Positions 10,797 through 20,897 of a stretch of 33,136 bases of DNA are shown one piece after another. The position numbers and the translations under genes are program-made. The notes beneath the pieces were generated by a model, which did not search any database, was not told where the DNA came from, and worked only from the letters and a program-made list of their open reading frames with translations. The stretch covers positions 3,723-36,858 of the forward strand of contig CAUDNR010003124.1 in assembly GCA_958430865.1 (NCBI GenBank). Reading direction: 5' to 3'. The DNA is from Entrophospora sp. SA101 (Eukaryota > Glomeromycota > Glomeromycetes > Entrophosporales > Entrophosporaceae). Each line of letters opens with the position of its first letter. Position 1 is the stretch's first letter.

Positions 10797-10920
10797 CCTG
10801 CGTTTTGATCTCTGAAGGTCTGCGTTTTCGTCATGTATCACAGGACACACAATTACGGTGGACATCTGCGTTTTGTCCATTTTATGGTCTGCGTTTCCAT
10901 TGTGTGTCCGTCGTGATCCC
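10797..10920. repeat. Small hairpin element with reiterated CTGCGTTTT words
   Basis: Inverted arms ATCACAGGACACACAAT (10837-10853) and ATTGTGTGTCCGTCGTGAT (10899-10917) flank a 45-base loop. Four near-copies of CTGCGTTTT or CTGCGTTTC occur in direct orientation at about 10,798, 10,820, 10,866 and 10,889. The block is visibly richer in G and C than its surroundings. It could be a tiny MITE end or a structured RNA; no family is recognised. Confidence 0.5.
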
Positions 10921-11362
10921 TTGTAGTCAGCCCTAAGCTATCGCCAGTTTTATTTGTTTATTACTGTTCTAATTATTATACTTGCTTCAACTAATATAAG
11001 AATCACCGCGAAAAGTACCATGATATCCGGACATTTTGGAATGACATAGATTCATTCGTCTTCTGCCAATTCAAGTTTGCAGCTAGATAATGCTCATTAC
11101 ATTACCATTTCTTGGAATTCTATTCCAATTCAGACCTGTATTGAGTGCATATTCTGATTAGATAAAAACGATTTGAACAGTAATGCACAACACCAAAGAT
11201 TTGATAAAGACCGCCTTCAACGAAGTCAGCAGAACGCTGAAAGCTAAGAAATGAAAGTTCAGTTTCTGATGATAAATTGGTATGTGGATGTTCATCAATG
11301 TTCGTTTTTGCGCCTTTTGTTCTTGCATCTGATTCTTCTACAAGTACTTATTAAAATTTTCT
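10921..11362. other. Intergenic, nothing recognised
   Basis: No open frame, repeat or RNA gene was seen. Confidence 0.4.
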
Positions 11363-11770
11363 ATGCTAACAAACATGCGAATTTATGAAAGAATGAAAGG
11401 AAACAACCAGCCGAGGAAATCTCTCGCATCGTCACCACTCCTCCCAACCTGTACTTCTTCTCCACGTCCGCATGATGTTTTTCAACCTGCACAAGTTCAA
11501 TTTAATAACGAGGATGTCGATTTTTTTGATGATCATGATGAGAACGAGAATGAATCAACCGAGATTCAACACTTCATCGTAAAGATTAGAAATGTGAACC
11601 ATCATCTTTTTGATTATTGTATTGTCAACCTATCCGGAAAGAATCTCACTGATCCAGTAAACAAAGTCTTCTTAAATGATGATAAAAAAGAAGGAGAGAA
11701 AAAGTATATATTTCATGTTAGCTATCCTATCAGCTTTAGATTAATAACCTTACATGTTCTTTTTGATTGA
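11363..11770 (+). pseudogene. Hypothetical coding fragment, probably a decayed gene
   Basis: A true ATG at 11363 opens 135 codons of protein-like composition. There is a Pro/Ser-rich start (SPLLPTCTSSPRPHDVFQP), an acidic stretch (DVDFFDDHDENENE), then a block that looks folded (HFIVKIRNVNHHLFDYCIVN). The last codons before the stop at 11768 look intron-like: a GTTAGC donor candidate lies at about 11,718 and an AG at about 11,779. Downstream pieces at 11,890-12,640 in shifting frames suggest that the locus is a multi-exon gene that has decayed. No family is recognised. Confidence 0.4.
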
Positions 11771-11889
11771 ACCATCAGCTGAAGAGAAACAGAATACAAT
11801 ATGCCGGTTAAGAGTATCAGACCTTTAATCGACAAGTATACTTTTGCAGTTAAGGTGAAGCCGAAATCGGTTTTGATGACGATGATCAG

Positions 11890-12640
11890 CCACAATCAAC
11901 AAAATTATTTTTGAAATACCATTTGAGGGCAAGTTTAATTTCAAAAAACATTATGACATATTATGGGTACAGGATATCTATCGGCAAATTGTAGGTATAT
12001 ACCATACACATTATTGCTTAATATTATTCAACACATTCCACTAATTCCCATATTTCACTCTAGCATATTTTTGTTTACATCACCCTTCAATATACTTCGT
12101 GATGCGAATACACAGGAGATAGTTTACAGAGACTCACTCATAAATCTTTTAATTCCAAAGGCATTTGACGATATGAATAATAAAATTAGGTTCCAAATGC
12201 ATGTTATTATAAGATCGTATGTAGTTTATTCCCAACATAATGAACCCTTGATTTATCAAATATAATATTTGCTTAGTAGAGAGATAGAAAGCACGTTCCG
12301 TGAGCAACACTGAAACCAAACAAAAGGTCAAAAGCTTCTGGCTGGTCTTGGGTCAAAATATTATGGTATTCTAAAGATTTACATGAACGCGACTGAAATG
12401 GAAGTTGGATTTTAAAAATGGTAAAGAATCTGGTGAATGTAGATATTGTGAAGACATTGAGAAATTATTCAAGGGTTTGTAATTTTTAGATATTCATATC
12501 TCGAAGACTTTACACAGTAAAACTCATGGAATCAATTATCTTTATAGTAATGCAGATATCAATCTTTTATCAACGTCAACACCACTTAAAATGTAAGGCA
12601 ACAGAAAATCAACTCTTGTGCCTTCAAGGTTTTGGTGTAC
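11890..12640 (+). pseudogene. Fragmented coding relic downstream of the 11,363 fragment
   Basis: Protein-like pieces follow each other on the plus strand in different frames: YHLRASLISKNIMTYYG, then from 11,963 a 100-codon frame including QEIVYRDSLINLLIPKAFDD, then EIESTFREQH, GQKLLAGLGSKYYGILKIYM and finally NGKESGECRYCEDIEKLFKG. Order and strand are conserved while frames break, which is what an eroded gene shows. It resembles dispersed hypothetical proteins of glomeromycete genomes, but I cannot name a family. Confidence 0.4.
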
Positions 12641-13265
12641 TTGTTTACCATACATAACGTTCATGTTGTATTTGTTACTGATTTAATTATTCATATGTTT
12701 GTCTTATCATATTAGAGCGTGAGACGATAATATGCACGATGCACCGTATTAATAAAGTCTTTTCTTATTGTATATGGTTTTTCCGATAAGAACAACTATG
12801 AATGAGACTCAAAAAAGTCATGAAGGAAGAGAGTTTATTGTTCTTTATCAGTAACAATATCAAATTTCATATGTTATGGAAGTTGAAATTTTCGCCATCT
12901 CTGAGATCGTTTAGATTTGGCTTATTTTACATTTTTCAAGAACAATTGTCAGACAAAAGGGCTAATTTTCCCCATAAATGACTAAATATACTTCCCTCTC
13001 GGCGCTTGTGATTCTAATAGAATTGCTTTATGGGACAGAGATCTGAGAAAATGGTCAGGATAACGTAATTATTAATCATGTATTTTTTTTCTTCTAGCAG
13101 GTTCCAGGTCAAGCGAAAAAAAAACATATAAATAAACCGGATTCGTGAGATATCATTTTTAATCATATCAATTTTTTTTAAAGGTATGTATTATATCTAC
13201 GTAAATGTTACAGAGTACCTTTTTACACTAGAAAACGAAATTCCGCTCACTGTTGTTCTATGTAT
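12641..13265. other. Intergenic, nothing recognised
   Basis: Plain AT-rich sequence with no supported feature. Confidence 0.4.
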
Positions 13266-13691
13266 TTAGGAAAAACAAATTGTTAATAATATTAGTCTCA
13301 ATTGCCTTCTCATTCCTAATGGATCGCTCGATATTCTTTTACAATATAACGTTATTGTTCTCAAGATTTCACTAATAAGCAAGTCGACAAGTTCAGACCT
13401 ATTGTTAAGGAACAGTGGCCATCTTGGTTTGAAAATACTTTCCCTCACAAATTTGTTCTTTGTAAGATTGATACAAATGTAATTACAAATATCTGTGATC
13501 AAACTACAGCGTAAAAAAATGGGAATGGAGGAGATTATATGTTTCCAAATCAATTTATTTTTAATCATTTTCCTAAATAGCTTGATCATGATAAAATTCA
13601 TATTATTATACGAATAAATATCCAACTCCCCAACAGTGAGACATGCTTTATATTTGTATGTTGTTTCAGCAATGGTTTTTATATATATCAA
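13266..13691 (-). CDS. Orphan open frame, 141 codons, unknown
   Basis: The minus strand stays open for 141 codons, long for such AT-rich DNA. The frame opens with TTG; the first ATG gives MNFIMIKLFRKMIKNKLIWK and about 110 residues. The product is basic with hydrophobic patches, and the C-terminal part (RSELVDLLISEILRTITLY) could be helical. No intron partner, domain or paralogue was found, so it may be an exon of a lost gene or chance. Confidence 0.2.
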   Translation of the reverse strand: MIYIKTIAETTYKYKACLTVGELDIYSYNNMNFIMIKLFRKMIKNKLIWKHIISSIPIFLRCSLITDICNYICINLTKNKFVRESIFKPRWPLFLNNRSELVDLLISEILRTITLYCKRISSDPLGMRRQLRLILLTICFS

Positions 13692-14134
13692 TAAAATAAG
13701 GTCATAATTTTTTGGTCATTATGCAGGTTTACAATTACTTTTAATTTAAATACATATCAATAATCATAATATAGTAGATCATGCAGAGCATGTCCATTCT
13801 ATGGATTCTTTATAAATTATCCCCAAATGGGTCGGAATTTTACCCATGATAAATAAAATTAGATAATTCAGTATTTCGCAAGTTATCAATTTATTAAATT
13901 TACCAGCAATAATTTGTGATTATTACAAGAAATTAAAGCAATGATCATTCGAATTTGTCGAATTCAAGAGTTATAAATCCTTTAAAAAAGATTTACATGA
14001 TTCAAAAACATTATTAATGTGAAATTAATAAAACTAAAAAATTATAATCTGACTTTCTAGTTTAATTTATTTTCTAATTTGATTTGCCGTCCAAAGTATA
14101 AAATAGTCCAATCCCAAATCCAAATAGGTAAAAA
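13692..14134. other. Intergenic, nothing recognised
   Basis: AT-rich sequence with no supported feature. Confidence 0.4.
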
Positions 14135-14690
14135 CTATTTAGGTGAAAATACTATAAAACTAGTACGAATTTGGTAATTTATACGACACATTCCAAATTC
14201 GTATATACCTAAATGTGTCATGAAATTCAAGGATTTGAGGATTTGGAACTTGACCTTTTGAGTTTGGGCGGCAAGTATAATTTGATCATTTCTTATCTTG
14301 TGTATTAACTTCTCTTGACTTTCGAGCATCTCGATAATTTCATTTATCCCCTTTTCTATTTTGTGAAGTTTTCCTTCTACAGAATTATCTTTTGATATTT
14401 TAGATAAGTACTCGGAGATGTCCCGATCCAAATTCCATATGTTTGTGAACAACAAATAACGTTCTGGTGAATTGACTCTTTCTACAGAGCCCTTTGCATA
14501 ACCGTCCTTTGCCAATATCACATAAACTCTAATAGTATTATCTTTATCAAATCTTGCTACGATACTTTCGAAAGCACGAATATAATCGACATCAATTTTG
14601 TTAGTGAAATCTTTGCATTGAATCAAGAGCAGATAATGATTATAATTGCCAAATATATCTATACCGCTATCTCCTCTAGATTGATTATAT
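14135..14690 (-). CDS. PD-(D/E)XK (Mrr-like) nuclease fragment with coiled coil, 5' part missing
   Basis: The minus-strand frame can be followed from about 14,690 through SRGDSGIDIFGNYNHYLLLI then QCKDF. A GxD aspartate followed about 13 residues later by Q-C-K is the arrangement of the Mrr-type restriction-endonuclease fold, where the acidic residue and the QxK lysine form the metal-dependent active site. It continues VDYIRAFESIVARF and TIRVYVILAKDGYA, fitting the later strands and helices. After about residue 110 a heptad-like stretch (EGKLHKIEKGINEIIEMLES) predicts a coiled coil, and the frame ends at 14135. No start or splice acceptor could be settled upstream, where poly-T runs into the coding sequence, so the N-terminal exon(s) are lost or unseen. 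The motif is intact, but whether the gene works is doubtful. Confidence 0.55.
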
Positions 14691-14699
14691 AATAAAAAA

Positions 14700-15324
14700 A
14701 AATTTTATAAGTAAATGTCATCACCATTGTAAATGTAATGCTGGGGCTACACAGTTATTGATCCATCCATCCTATTCACCACTTTGGATAAAACAGGAAG
14801 AACGTTCACATACAATTATTACTTGGCCCTAGTAACATCCCCTGTGGCTACGATGCGTTTCAAGTTCTCCGCCTATCATATTATCCTTAGTGGCAGTGTA
14901 ACCTCAGATACATAACAATTAAACAATCACTTGGTGAAATAAATATCTCACCTCACCACTCTCTGGAAATCAACGCTTATATCTCTAAATAACTTATTAC
15001 CCTTGTAAACAGTAGAAATGTTAGAACTGGCCATTGGTTACTGAGAAAATTTCATCTTATTGAATTTTTTTACGTCGCTATATATACGTATGTAAACTTG
15101 ATCAGTTTTGGACTGACTTGGCCAAATTTTTTCGCCCTTTTTTTTTACTATTTAAAAAATTTTGATAAGTCGGTCAATCTATATAAAGTCGCGATAATTG
15201 CATCGGCCAATCACAGCCCAAGTATGATTAAGTGAATCACGATAAATTGGTCTCAGGTGATATTTCATTAATTAGCTTGTAATAAAATATCTGATATAAA
15301 AAAAACAATCTTTATTATTCATGT
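14700..15324. other. Intergenic, higher-GC patch at 14,735-14,990
   Basis: The patch is less AT-rich than its surroundings and hints at an old insertion, but no long open frame or clear terminal repeat is visible. Confidence 0.3.
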
Positions 15325-15720
15325 TTATGTCATCAATTGTATCGTTTATTATTTCATTTGATAATTTAAAAGAAAAGAGCATTCTCGCTTGTAAACTACA
15401 TTTATATTTTATTATCTCCATCAATTATAATCATTTGATAATTTATCACGAATAATGCATTAATATTTTAATCTCAGCAGTTGAATCATCGATTGTATCA
15501 TTCATTTATCATGAATAAATATTTTTATCTCATCAGTTATATTATTGATTGTATCACTCAATAATTTAGAGAACTTTCCTGTCTAATCGCAAATGATACA
15601 TCTATATTTTTTTATCTTATTTTTATATTGTTGATTATATCATTGATCACATCATTTGATGTATTGTGAGGAAATACATTTGTATTCCTATTAATTTTAT
15701 TGTGTTCAGAAATATGTATA
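15325..15720. repeat. Degenerate tandem repeat, about five units
   Basis: Successive units share the words ATCAGTTATATTATTGATTG, TATCATTTGATAATTTA and TATTTTTATCT. Units run at about 15,330-15,418, 15,419-15,474, 15,475-15,530, 15,531-15,617 and 15,618-15,700. Their lengths alternate between roughly 56 and 88 bases because some carry an extra GAAAAGAGCATTCTCGCTTG-like insert. There is no coding frame. Confidence 0.55.
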
Positions 15721-16074
15721 AAAAGGTTTATTACAATTTTAGGGCTCTATCATCAATCATTGTTATGACTTGGCCATGTCCATATAAAATATTCACATGT
15801 GAAGAATGAAAGCAATTTGTTGATCCAAATCCATTCAGGATTACCAAACCTGTTTTATCATCTTCATCATTGCTTGATGTAACAAAGCTTCATGCGTTAG
15901 GGTTTGAATGTAATTTTCAGAAAAAATGATATTGAGCTTAGCAAAGTTTGCTACTCGCGTTTTTAATAATATGTAAAGTTGATGATCAAAAATAGACAAA
16001 GTTTATTGGGAAAATTAAATCTTTTTTTTTTTTAATATGTTCTAGCAAGAATGAACTGAGCCCTTGTCACAAAA

Positions 16075-16575
16075 AACAAAATTTCAGAAGATGAGCGTCG
16101 TTATTATTATCTGGATCCTGTTACCAAACCATTATTTAGCAATCCATACAAGAATTACGAGTTGGGATTGAATCGAAGAGTTAATGGTACAATTAAAAGG
16201 CCAGATTTTTCATGAATTATTGATGGCATACCATTCTTAACTCTGAAGTAAAGCCAATAAGTTGCACTATTTTACAAAGGAAAAAAGGTTTTGTCAAAAT
16301 CAATTTAAGGACGAAAAACAATTGATTGATAAGAAAGGAGGACCCAACGAAACAATTTTTTCGTGAATATGGATATGGGTTCTATCAAAGTTATTTTTAT
16401 TACTAAGTTGCTCATTTAAAAATCTAAGTGAAACTGTAGAGTCTTTTTTCATGGATTTGGAATACAATGGATTGTATAGAACATGGCCTTTCCTTAAAAC
16501 AAAATTAGTAATAGATAAAGAAACTTTTCCATTACTCGTATCCATTTTCTCTCATTTTGTGATAATAGAGGTAAT
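16075..16575 (+). pseudogene. Relic with RPDF...ExK motif, second PD-(D/E)XK-like family
   Basis: On the plus strand the frame reads EDERRYYYLDPVTKPLFSNP, then NRRVNGTIKRPDFS, an in-frame TGA at about 16,213, and IIDGIPFL. A one-base deletion then shifts into SEVKPIS. The pairing P-D-F ... S-E-V-K is the acidic residue plus ExK layout of PD-(D/E)XK nucleases. Further frameshifts follow (KGGPNETIFS), and the last part reads LSETVESFFMDLEYNGLYRT and onward to about 16,575. Several stops and shifts make it dead. The minus-strand frame overlapping 16,300-16,545 is an antisense shadow of this relic. Confidence 0.5.
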
Positions 16576-17637
16576 TTGATTATCATCTTTGCTTTTAAGT
16601 TATGATAAAATTTTGCTTGTGATTCCATCAATGTGTGTTTGCAGCAAAATCTCAGGAGATTGACAAACAATTATGAGCGCTGTCCTGATTCTTTTACGCC
16701 ACCTCAACAAATCAAATATAAAAGGAAATTGCCGAACTCGCCACAATTTGATTTATTATTAAAAAAAAAATAAATATTTTAAATATTTTAAATAAAAAAA
16801 TTCATAGATAAACTATATATATATTTATGTTTGGCTACACAACATTCTTTTTGAAATTTGCATTAAATTTCAATGTTTGATAACCCAAATTTTGCTGATC
16901 ACTTGCCCTTGATCTTATCAGATTTAATTTATCAGATTTAATTTATCAATTTTTTTTATCAGATTTTTTTTTATCAGATTTTTTTTATTTGATTAATTAA
17001 TTCGGTACTTTAAAATTTACTAAATAAAACCCCGAGTTTCTGACTTTTTTAATTTAAAAATAAAATCAAAATATTATTGGCTAAAACCATGCATATCTTT
17101 CATTGAAAAATGTTTTATTAATGGGTTATACAGCTTCCAATACTATGTATTTTAACTACTTTGTCATTAAGTATTTATAAATAAATTTCCCTCTATTTAT
17201 TATTATTATAATTATTGTTAGTTTATTCTGAATATAAATGAATACAGTAAAAATAATAAAGTCAGTAGCTAAACATTGTGGTTATTAAAGAAATTAATTT
17301 GTAGGCTTCTTACATTTAATAATATTATTAATGAAGATATTCTTTTGGGACACATTCTAATTATTTTATATATTTTAAATGTATGACCGCTCGTTATATA
17401 GCAGAAAACCAACAGATTTAACTGCTTCATATTTTTACTTTTGATTTACATAGTCTGATATAAAATTTTCTATGGGGGAAAAATCGACTGTTATTATCAT
17501 TATTACTAATACTAATATTTATTACTATGAAATTTTCCAGATCGGCATCAATTGAGTCCTTTCCTGGCGGATTATTAATCGCGAAAAAAGATTTTTTTTT
17601 TTTTTAAATATTTGACGAAAAATTTTTAATAATAATA
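16576..17637. other. Interval upstream of the carrier gene
   Basis: It contains AT-rich and T-rich runs, including repeated ATCAGATTTAATTT and ATCAGATTTTTTTT words at 16,915-16,990, and a long T run at 17,590-17,604 shortly before the carrier ATG. No TATA box or gene can be assigned with confidence. Confidence 0.35.
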
Positions 17638-18451
17638 ATGGATACTACATTGGATACAGCTATGGACTGTTCAGAAATTATTGACCCAGGCTTCAGTCTC
17701 ATTCATGCACAACAACAGCCAGAACAAACAACTATAATAACAACAAAGCTGTCTTTACCACAAGAAATAAACAAAGACCATTCAATTACACCTTTACAAA
17801 AAATGTTTGCTGCTTGTAGTGGGGCTTTATTAACTTCACTTGTTAGTAAGTGAAAAAGAACTGTCAACACTACATAAATGAAATGACTAATTATGATAAT
17901 ATTAATTATATATTTCACTTATACTATTATAGCAACACCATTTGATGTAGTAAAGACCAGATTACAATCACAAAGTATTTCCAATAATAATACTTTCTTA
18001 TTTTCAAATATCAAACCATTAGCATCAACATCATATTCATCAATATCATCGCCATTGCCATCACGTTGTCAGCAAAGTTTATTTTTTTCAGCAAGAAATT
18101 TAAAACAAAAATTTTTTTGTCAATTAGAACCAAATTTATCATCCAATCTATGTTGTATAGTTTCAAATGCAACAGCAACTCTACCATCTTCTGCTCAGAG
18201 AGAAGTAGTAACAAAATATCGCCAACTTAATGGAATAGCGGTAAAATTTATTTCACATTTTCCTTGAAAGATAAAAAATCAAGAGAATCTAATTATTAAA
18301 TTAATTAATTTTTGGATATAGGATGGTATTGTTAAAATTGTTCGTTATGAAGGGATTACATCTTTATGGCGAGGTCTATCACCATCATTGTTAGTTTAAA
18401 TGAATAATTTTATATGATTATGTATTGCGTGGCATTTTATTTATTTGATTA

Positions 18452-18494
<43 letters not shown>

Positions 18495-19605
18495 TAGAGT
18501 AATGTCTGTACCAGTAACAATGATATACTTTATAGGTTATGATCATTTAAGAGACAAGTTATGGGCAAATTGGAAAGGAAAATATTCTGAAACTTATTCA
18601 CCATTAATTGCAGGAGCTACAGCAAGAAGTAAATTTTTTGCATGATAAAAAATTTTTTTTGTAAAGGTTCTAATATTTATCCATTAACAATCTCATTATT
18701 ATCATTTGTATATATAGCTATTGCTGTTTCAATAATATCTCCATTAGAATTGTTTCGAACTAGATTGCAAGGACCTGAAGGTATAAATGGTTTGAGAGGA
18801 GTATTGAATGGTGTACAAACAATGGTTGCCAATAATGGTATTTCATCATTATGGCGTGGTCTGGAACCTACATTATGGAGAGATGTACCATTTTCAGGTA
18901 AAAAAATTTTTTGAAAATAATAATTGCACCATAAATTATATAAATTTATAAATATTTATTTATTTTAGCAATTTATTGGGCTAGTTATGAATTCATTAAA
19001 AAAAGTATAAAAAATTATTTACATGAAAATAACCTTGATGAAAAAGTCAATAACGTTGAAATTACATTTTTGAGTGGTGCTACTTCTGGTGGTGTAAGTA
19101 AAAACATATATTCAATTCTGAGAAAGAGATATAAATATATCATTGATATATATATGCTTACCATGTATATATATTAAATTAGTTTGCAGCATTGGTTACT
19201 ACACCTTTTGATGTAGCTAAAACTAGGCGACAAGTTTCACTAAATCAATGTAGGTTTTTTAAATCTTTTGAATAATGACTCTTTAGCGTGTAGCTAATTA
19301 AAATCTTTTGAATGATGACTCTTTAGCGTATAGCTAATTAAAATCATTTTTAATTATATATAAGTGGGAAGTAATAACAGCATGTTAAATGTCATGAAGA
19401 TGATTATTCAAGACGGAGGATATAAAGAATTATTTAGAGGTGCATATTTTTTAATACATTATACTTGGTCGTGATTGGTTAATGTTGAATGGTTTAATAA
19501 TTATTATATTGAATATAATTAGGTGGCACACTTCGGATAACAAAAATTGCAGTTAGTTGTGCACTTATGATTTCAACATATGAAACATTGTCAAAGATGA
19601 CCTAA
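17638..19605 (+). CDS. Mitochondrial carrier, Mtm1/SLC25A39/SLC25A40 type, nine exons
   Basis: Exons 17638-17845, 17933-18240, 18322-18389, 18498-18628, 18718-18897, 18969-19093, 19183-19249, 19365-19439 and 19523-19605 join in frame to 414 residues; introns are 71-115 bp. The three carrier repeats show the PX[DE]XX[KR] signature: PFDVVK (72-77), PLELFR (247-252) and PFDVAK (348-353), with SLWRGL blocks in repeats 1 and 2. Wording such as SLVMSVPVTMIYFIGYD and ALMISTYE matches the SLC25A39/40 and yeast Mtm1 branch, inner-membrane proteins tied to mitochondrial glutathione import and manganese/iron handling. A Ser/Asn-rich matrix loop of about 75 residues after helix 1 holds four cysteines (115, 132, 143, 144). 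The ATG is preceded by AATAATAATA. Donors are GTAAGT-like except intron 8, which starts GTGCAT. An inverted pseudogene copy lies at 24,525-26,080. Confidence 0.93.
18462..18490. repeat. (AT)n microsatellite in carrier intron 3
   Basis: About 14 TA dinucleotides lie just upstream of the intron 3 acceptor. Confidence 0.9.
19261..19340. repeat. 40-bp tandem duplication in carrier intron 7
   Basis: AAATCTTTTGAATAATGACT and onward (19261-19300) repeats at 19301-19340 with two differences. The inverted pseudogene copy has only one unit at the same place. Confidence 0.9.
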
Positions 19606-19898
19606 TCTACCAGCAATTAGAAATTCTTTGTTAATAATTTAATTTTGAACTTGTATGAGAAATAGTAGTCATAACAGATCTAAAAATCTGTAAATAATAC
19701 GCCATATTAAAGTATTAATTGGTTAATTAAATTATCATCATTGTTTTTTATAATAATTTGCCACTTTACATTTTAAAATACATGTTATTTATTTATAAAC
19801 ACCATATTTAAATACAAAATATTAATGATCACGATTGAATTTGTCTTTTTTTCCAACACAAAAGAAGAAATTTATACAATAAAATCGTGTGTTAAATC
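19606..19898. other. 3' flank of the carrier gene
   Basis: AT-rich sequence with no supported feature. Confidence 0.4.
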
Positions 19899-20345
19899 CA
19901 AAATTACGAATTTCAAATATTTATTCAAATACTTGTAATTATTTTGGACACTCGTAATTATTTTTGGATACTCATTATTTCAGACATTTGTATAAATTCT
20001 AACAAGCTATTGTTAATTTTCTCGTTTATTTAATTGATAAAGTTTCTTTTTGGACATTGTCAATTTGATTGTTCATTTCAAGTTATATCAAAAAAAAATA
20101 CCATCATTTTTTTTATCAGATATAAGAATGGCATTTTAAATGATTTATACAATAGGCAGTTCCTAAAGTATTAAGAAATTTTTTTCTGCAAATTCCATTT
20201 CTTTAATATTATATAGTAGTAGTAGGATAAGTTACAAATAAGTTAGTCCTATTTGTGAATTGTATCAAATATGAATATTCAAAATAATTACAAGCATCCA
20301 AAAATAATTACGAGTATCCAAAAATAATTATGAAATAAATTATAT
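19899..20345. repeat. Inverted clusters of a 20-bp unit
   Basis: The word CTNGTAATTATTTTTGGATA occurs about two and a half times at 19,930-19,975 and about three times in reverse complement at 20,278-20,335. The clusters are some 300 bp apart, so the whole can fold back. Surrounding words (AATTACGAATTTCAAATAT and its reverse form near 20,350) extend the inverted match. It may be a MITE whose sub-terminal repeats remain. From 20,400 to 20,540 a separate imperfect repeat of ATGGAAAATTTTGATTAAT occurs twice. Confidence 0.6.
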
Positions 20346-20639
20346 ATATTTGAAATTATTCGTAAATTATTAGAAGATATTTATTTATTATCAATTTAGA
20401 AATATGGAAAATTTTGATTAATAGTAATGTGTGTTTTAATTATTTGTGTAAAATTATTATGGAAAATTTTGATTAATATTATTATTTAGTAATGTGAGAA
20501 TTATTCATGTAAAATCATATTGATATTTTTGAGAATTATTCAATTTGTTTAGCAAAGAAGGGATTTTGAATTAATCTTAACATAGTAATGTGTGTTTTTT
20601 TTTATAAAATTTATATCACGTGAATCCGATTACTAAAAA

Positions 20640-20766
20640 ATCCGTTGTCTGTTGAAACGCGATTTAAATATAAAATCCGTTGAAACGAGAATTTTTTAAT
20701 TAATATTACAATTAATAAAATCAAGGGACAAAAACAAAAATCCGTTGAAACGAGAGTTCGACTGTA
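20640..20766 (-). mobile_element. pogo/Tc1-like terminus with reiterated sub-terminal word
   Basis: Read in reverse complement from 20,766 it begins TACAGTCGAACTCTCG, then TTTCAACGGATTTT. The word AAAATCCGTTGAAACGAGA appears twice (about 20,671 and 20,735), and a diverged form with GTTGAAACGCGATTT is at about 20,648. The CAGTCGAACTCTCGTT start is typical of pogo/Tigger ends. No transposase or second end was found. Confidence 0.5.
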
Positions 20767-20897
20767 CATATATGATCGGCAGGTCTAAGATAACATATAT
20801 AGTAACTTGACTATTTTTATCAGGTTTAGTTTGGTAAATATTTATTATATCAAAAGAAAGCTTATCCTTTTGATATGAAAAACATTTAGTCAATTTG

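Noticed and set aside
16300..16545. 81-codon minus-strand frame with a true ATG
   Set aside because: It lies wholly antisense to a plus-strand relic whose pieces continue on both sides.
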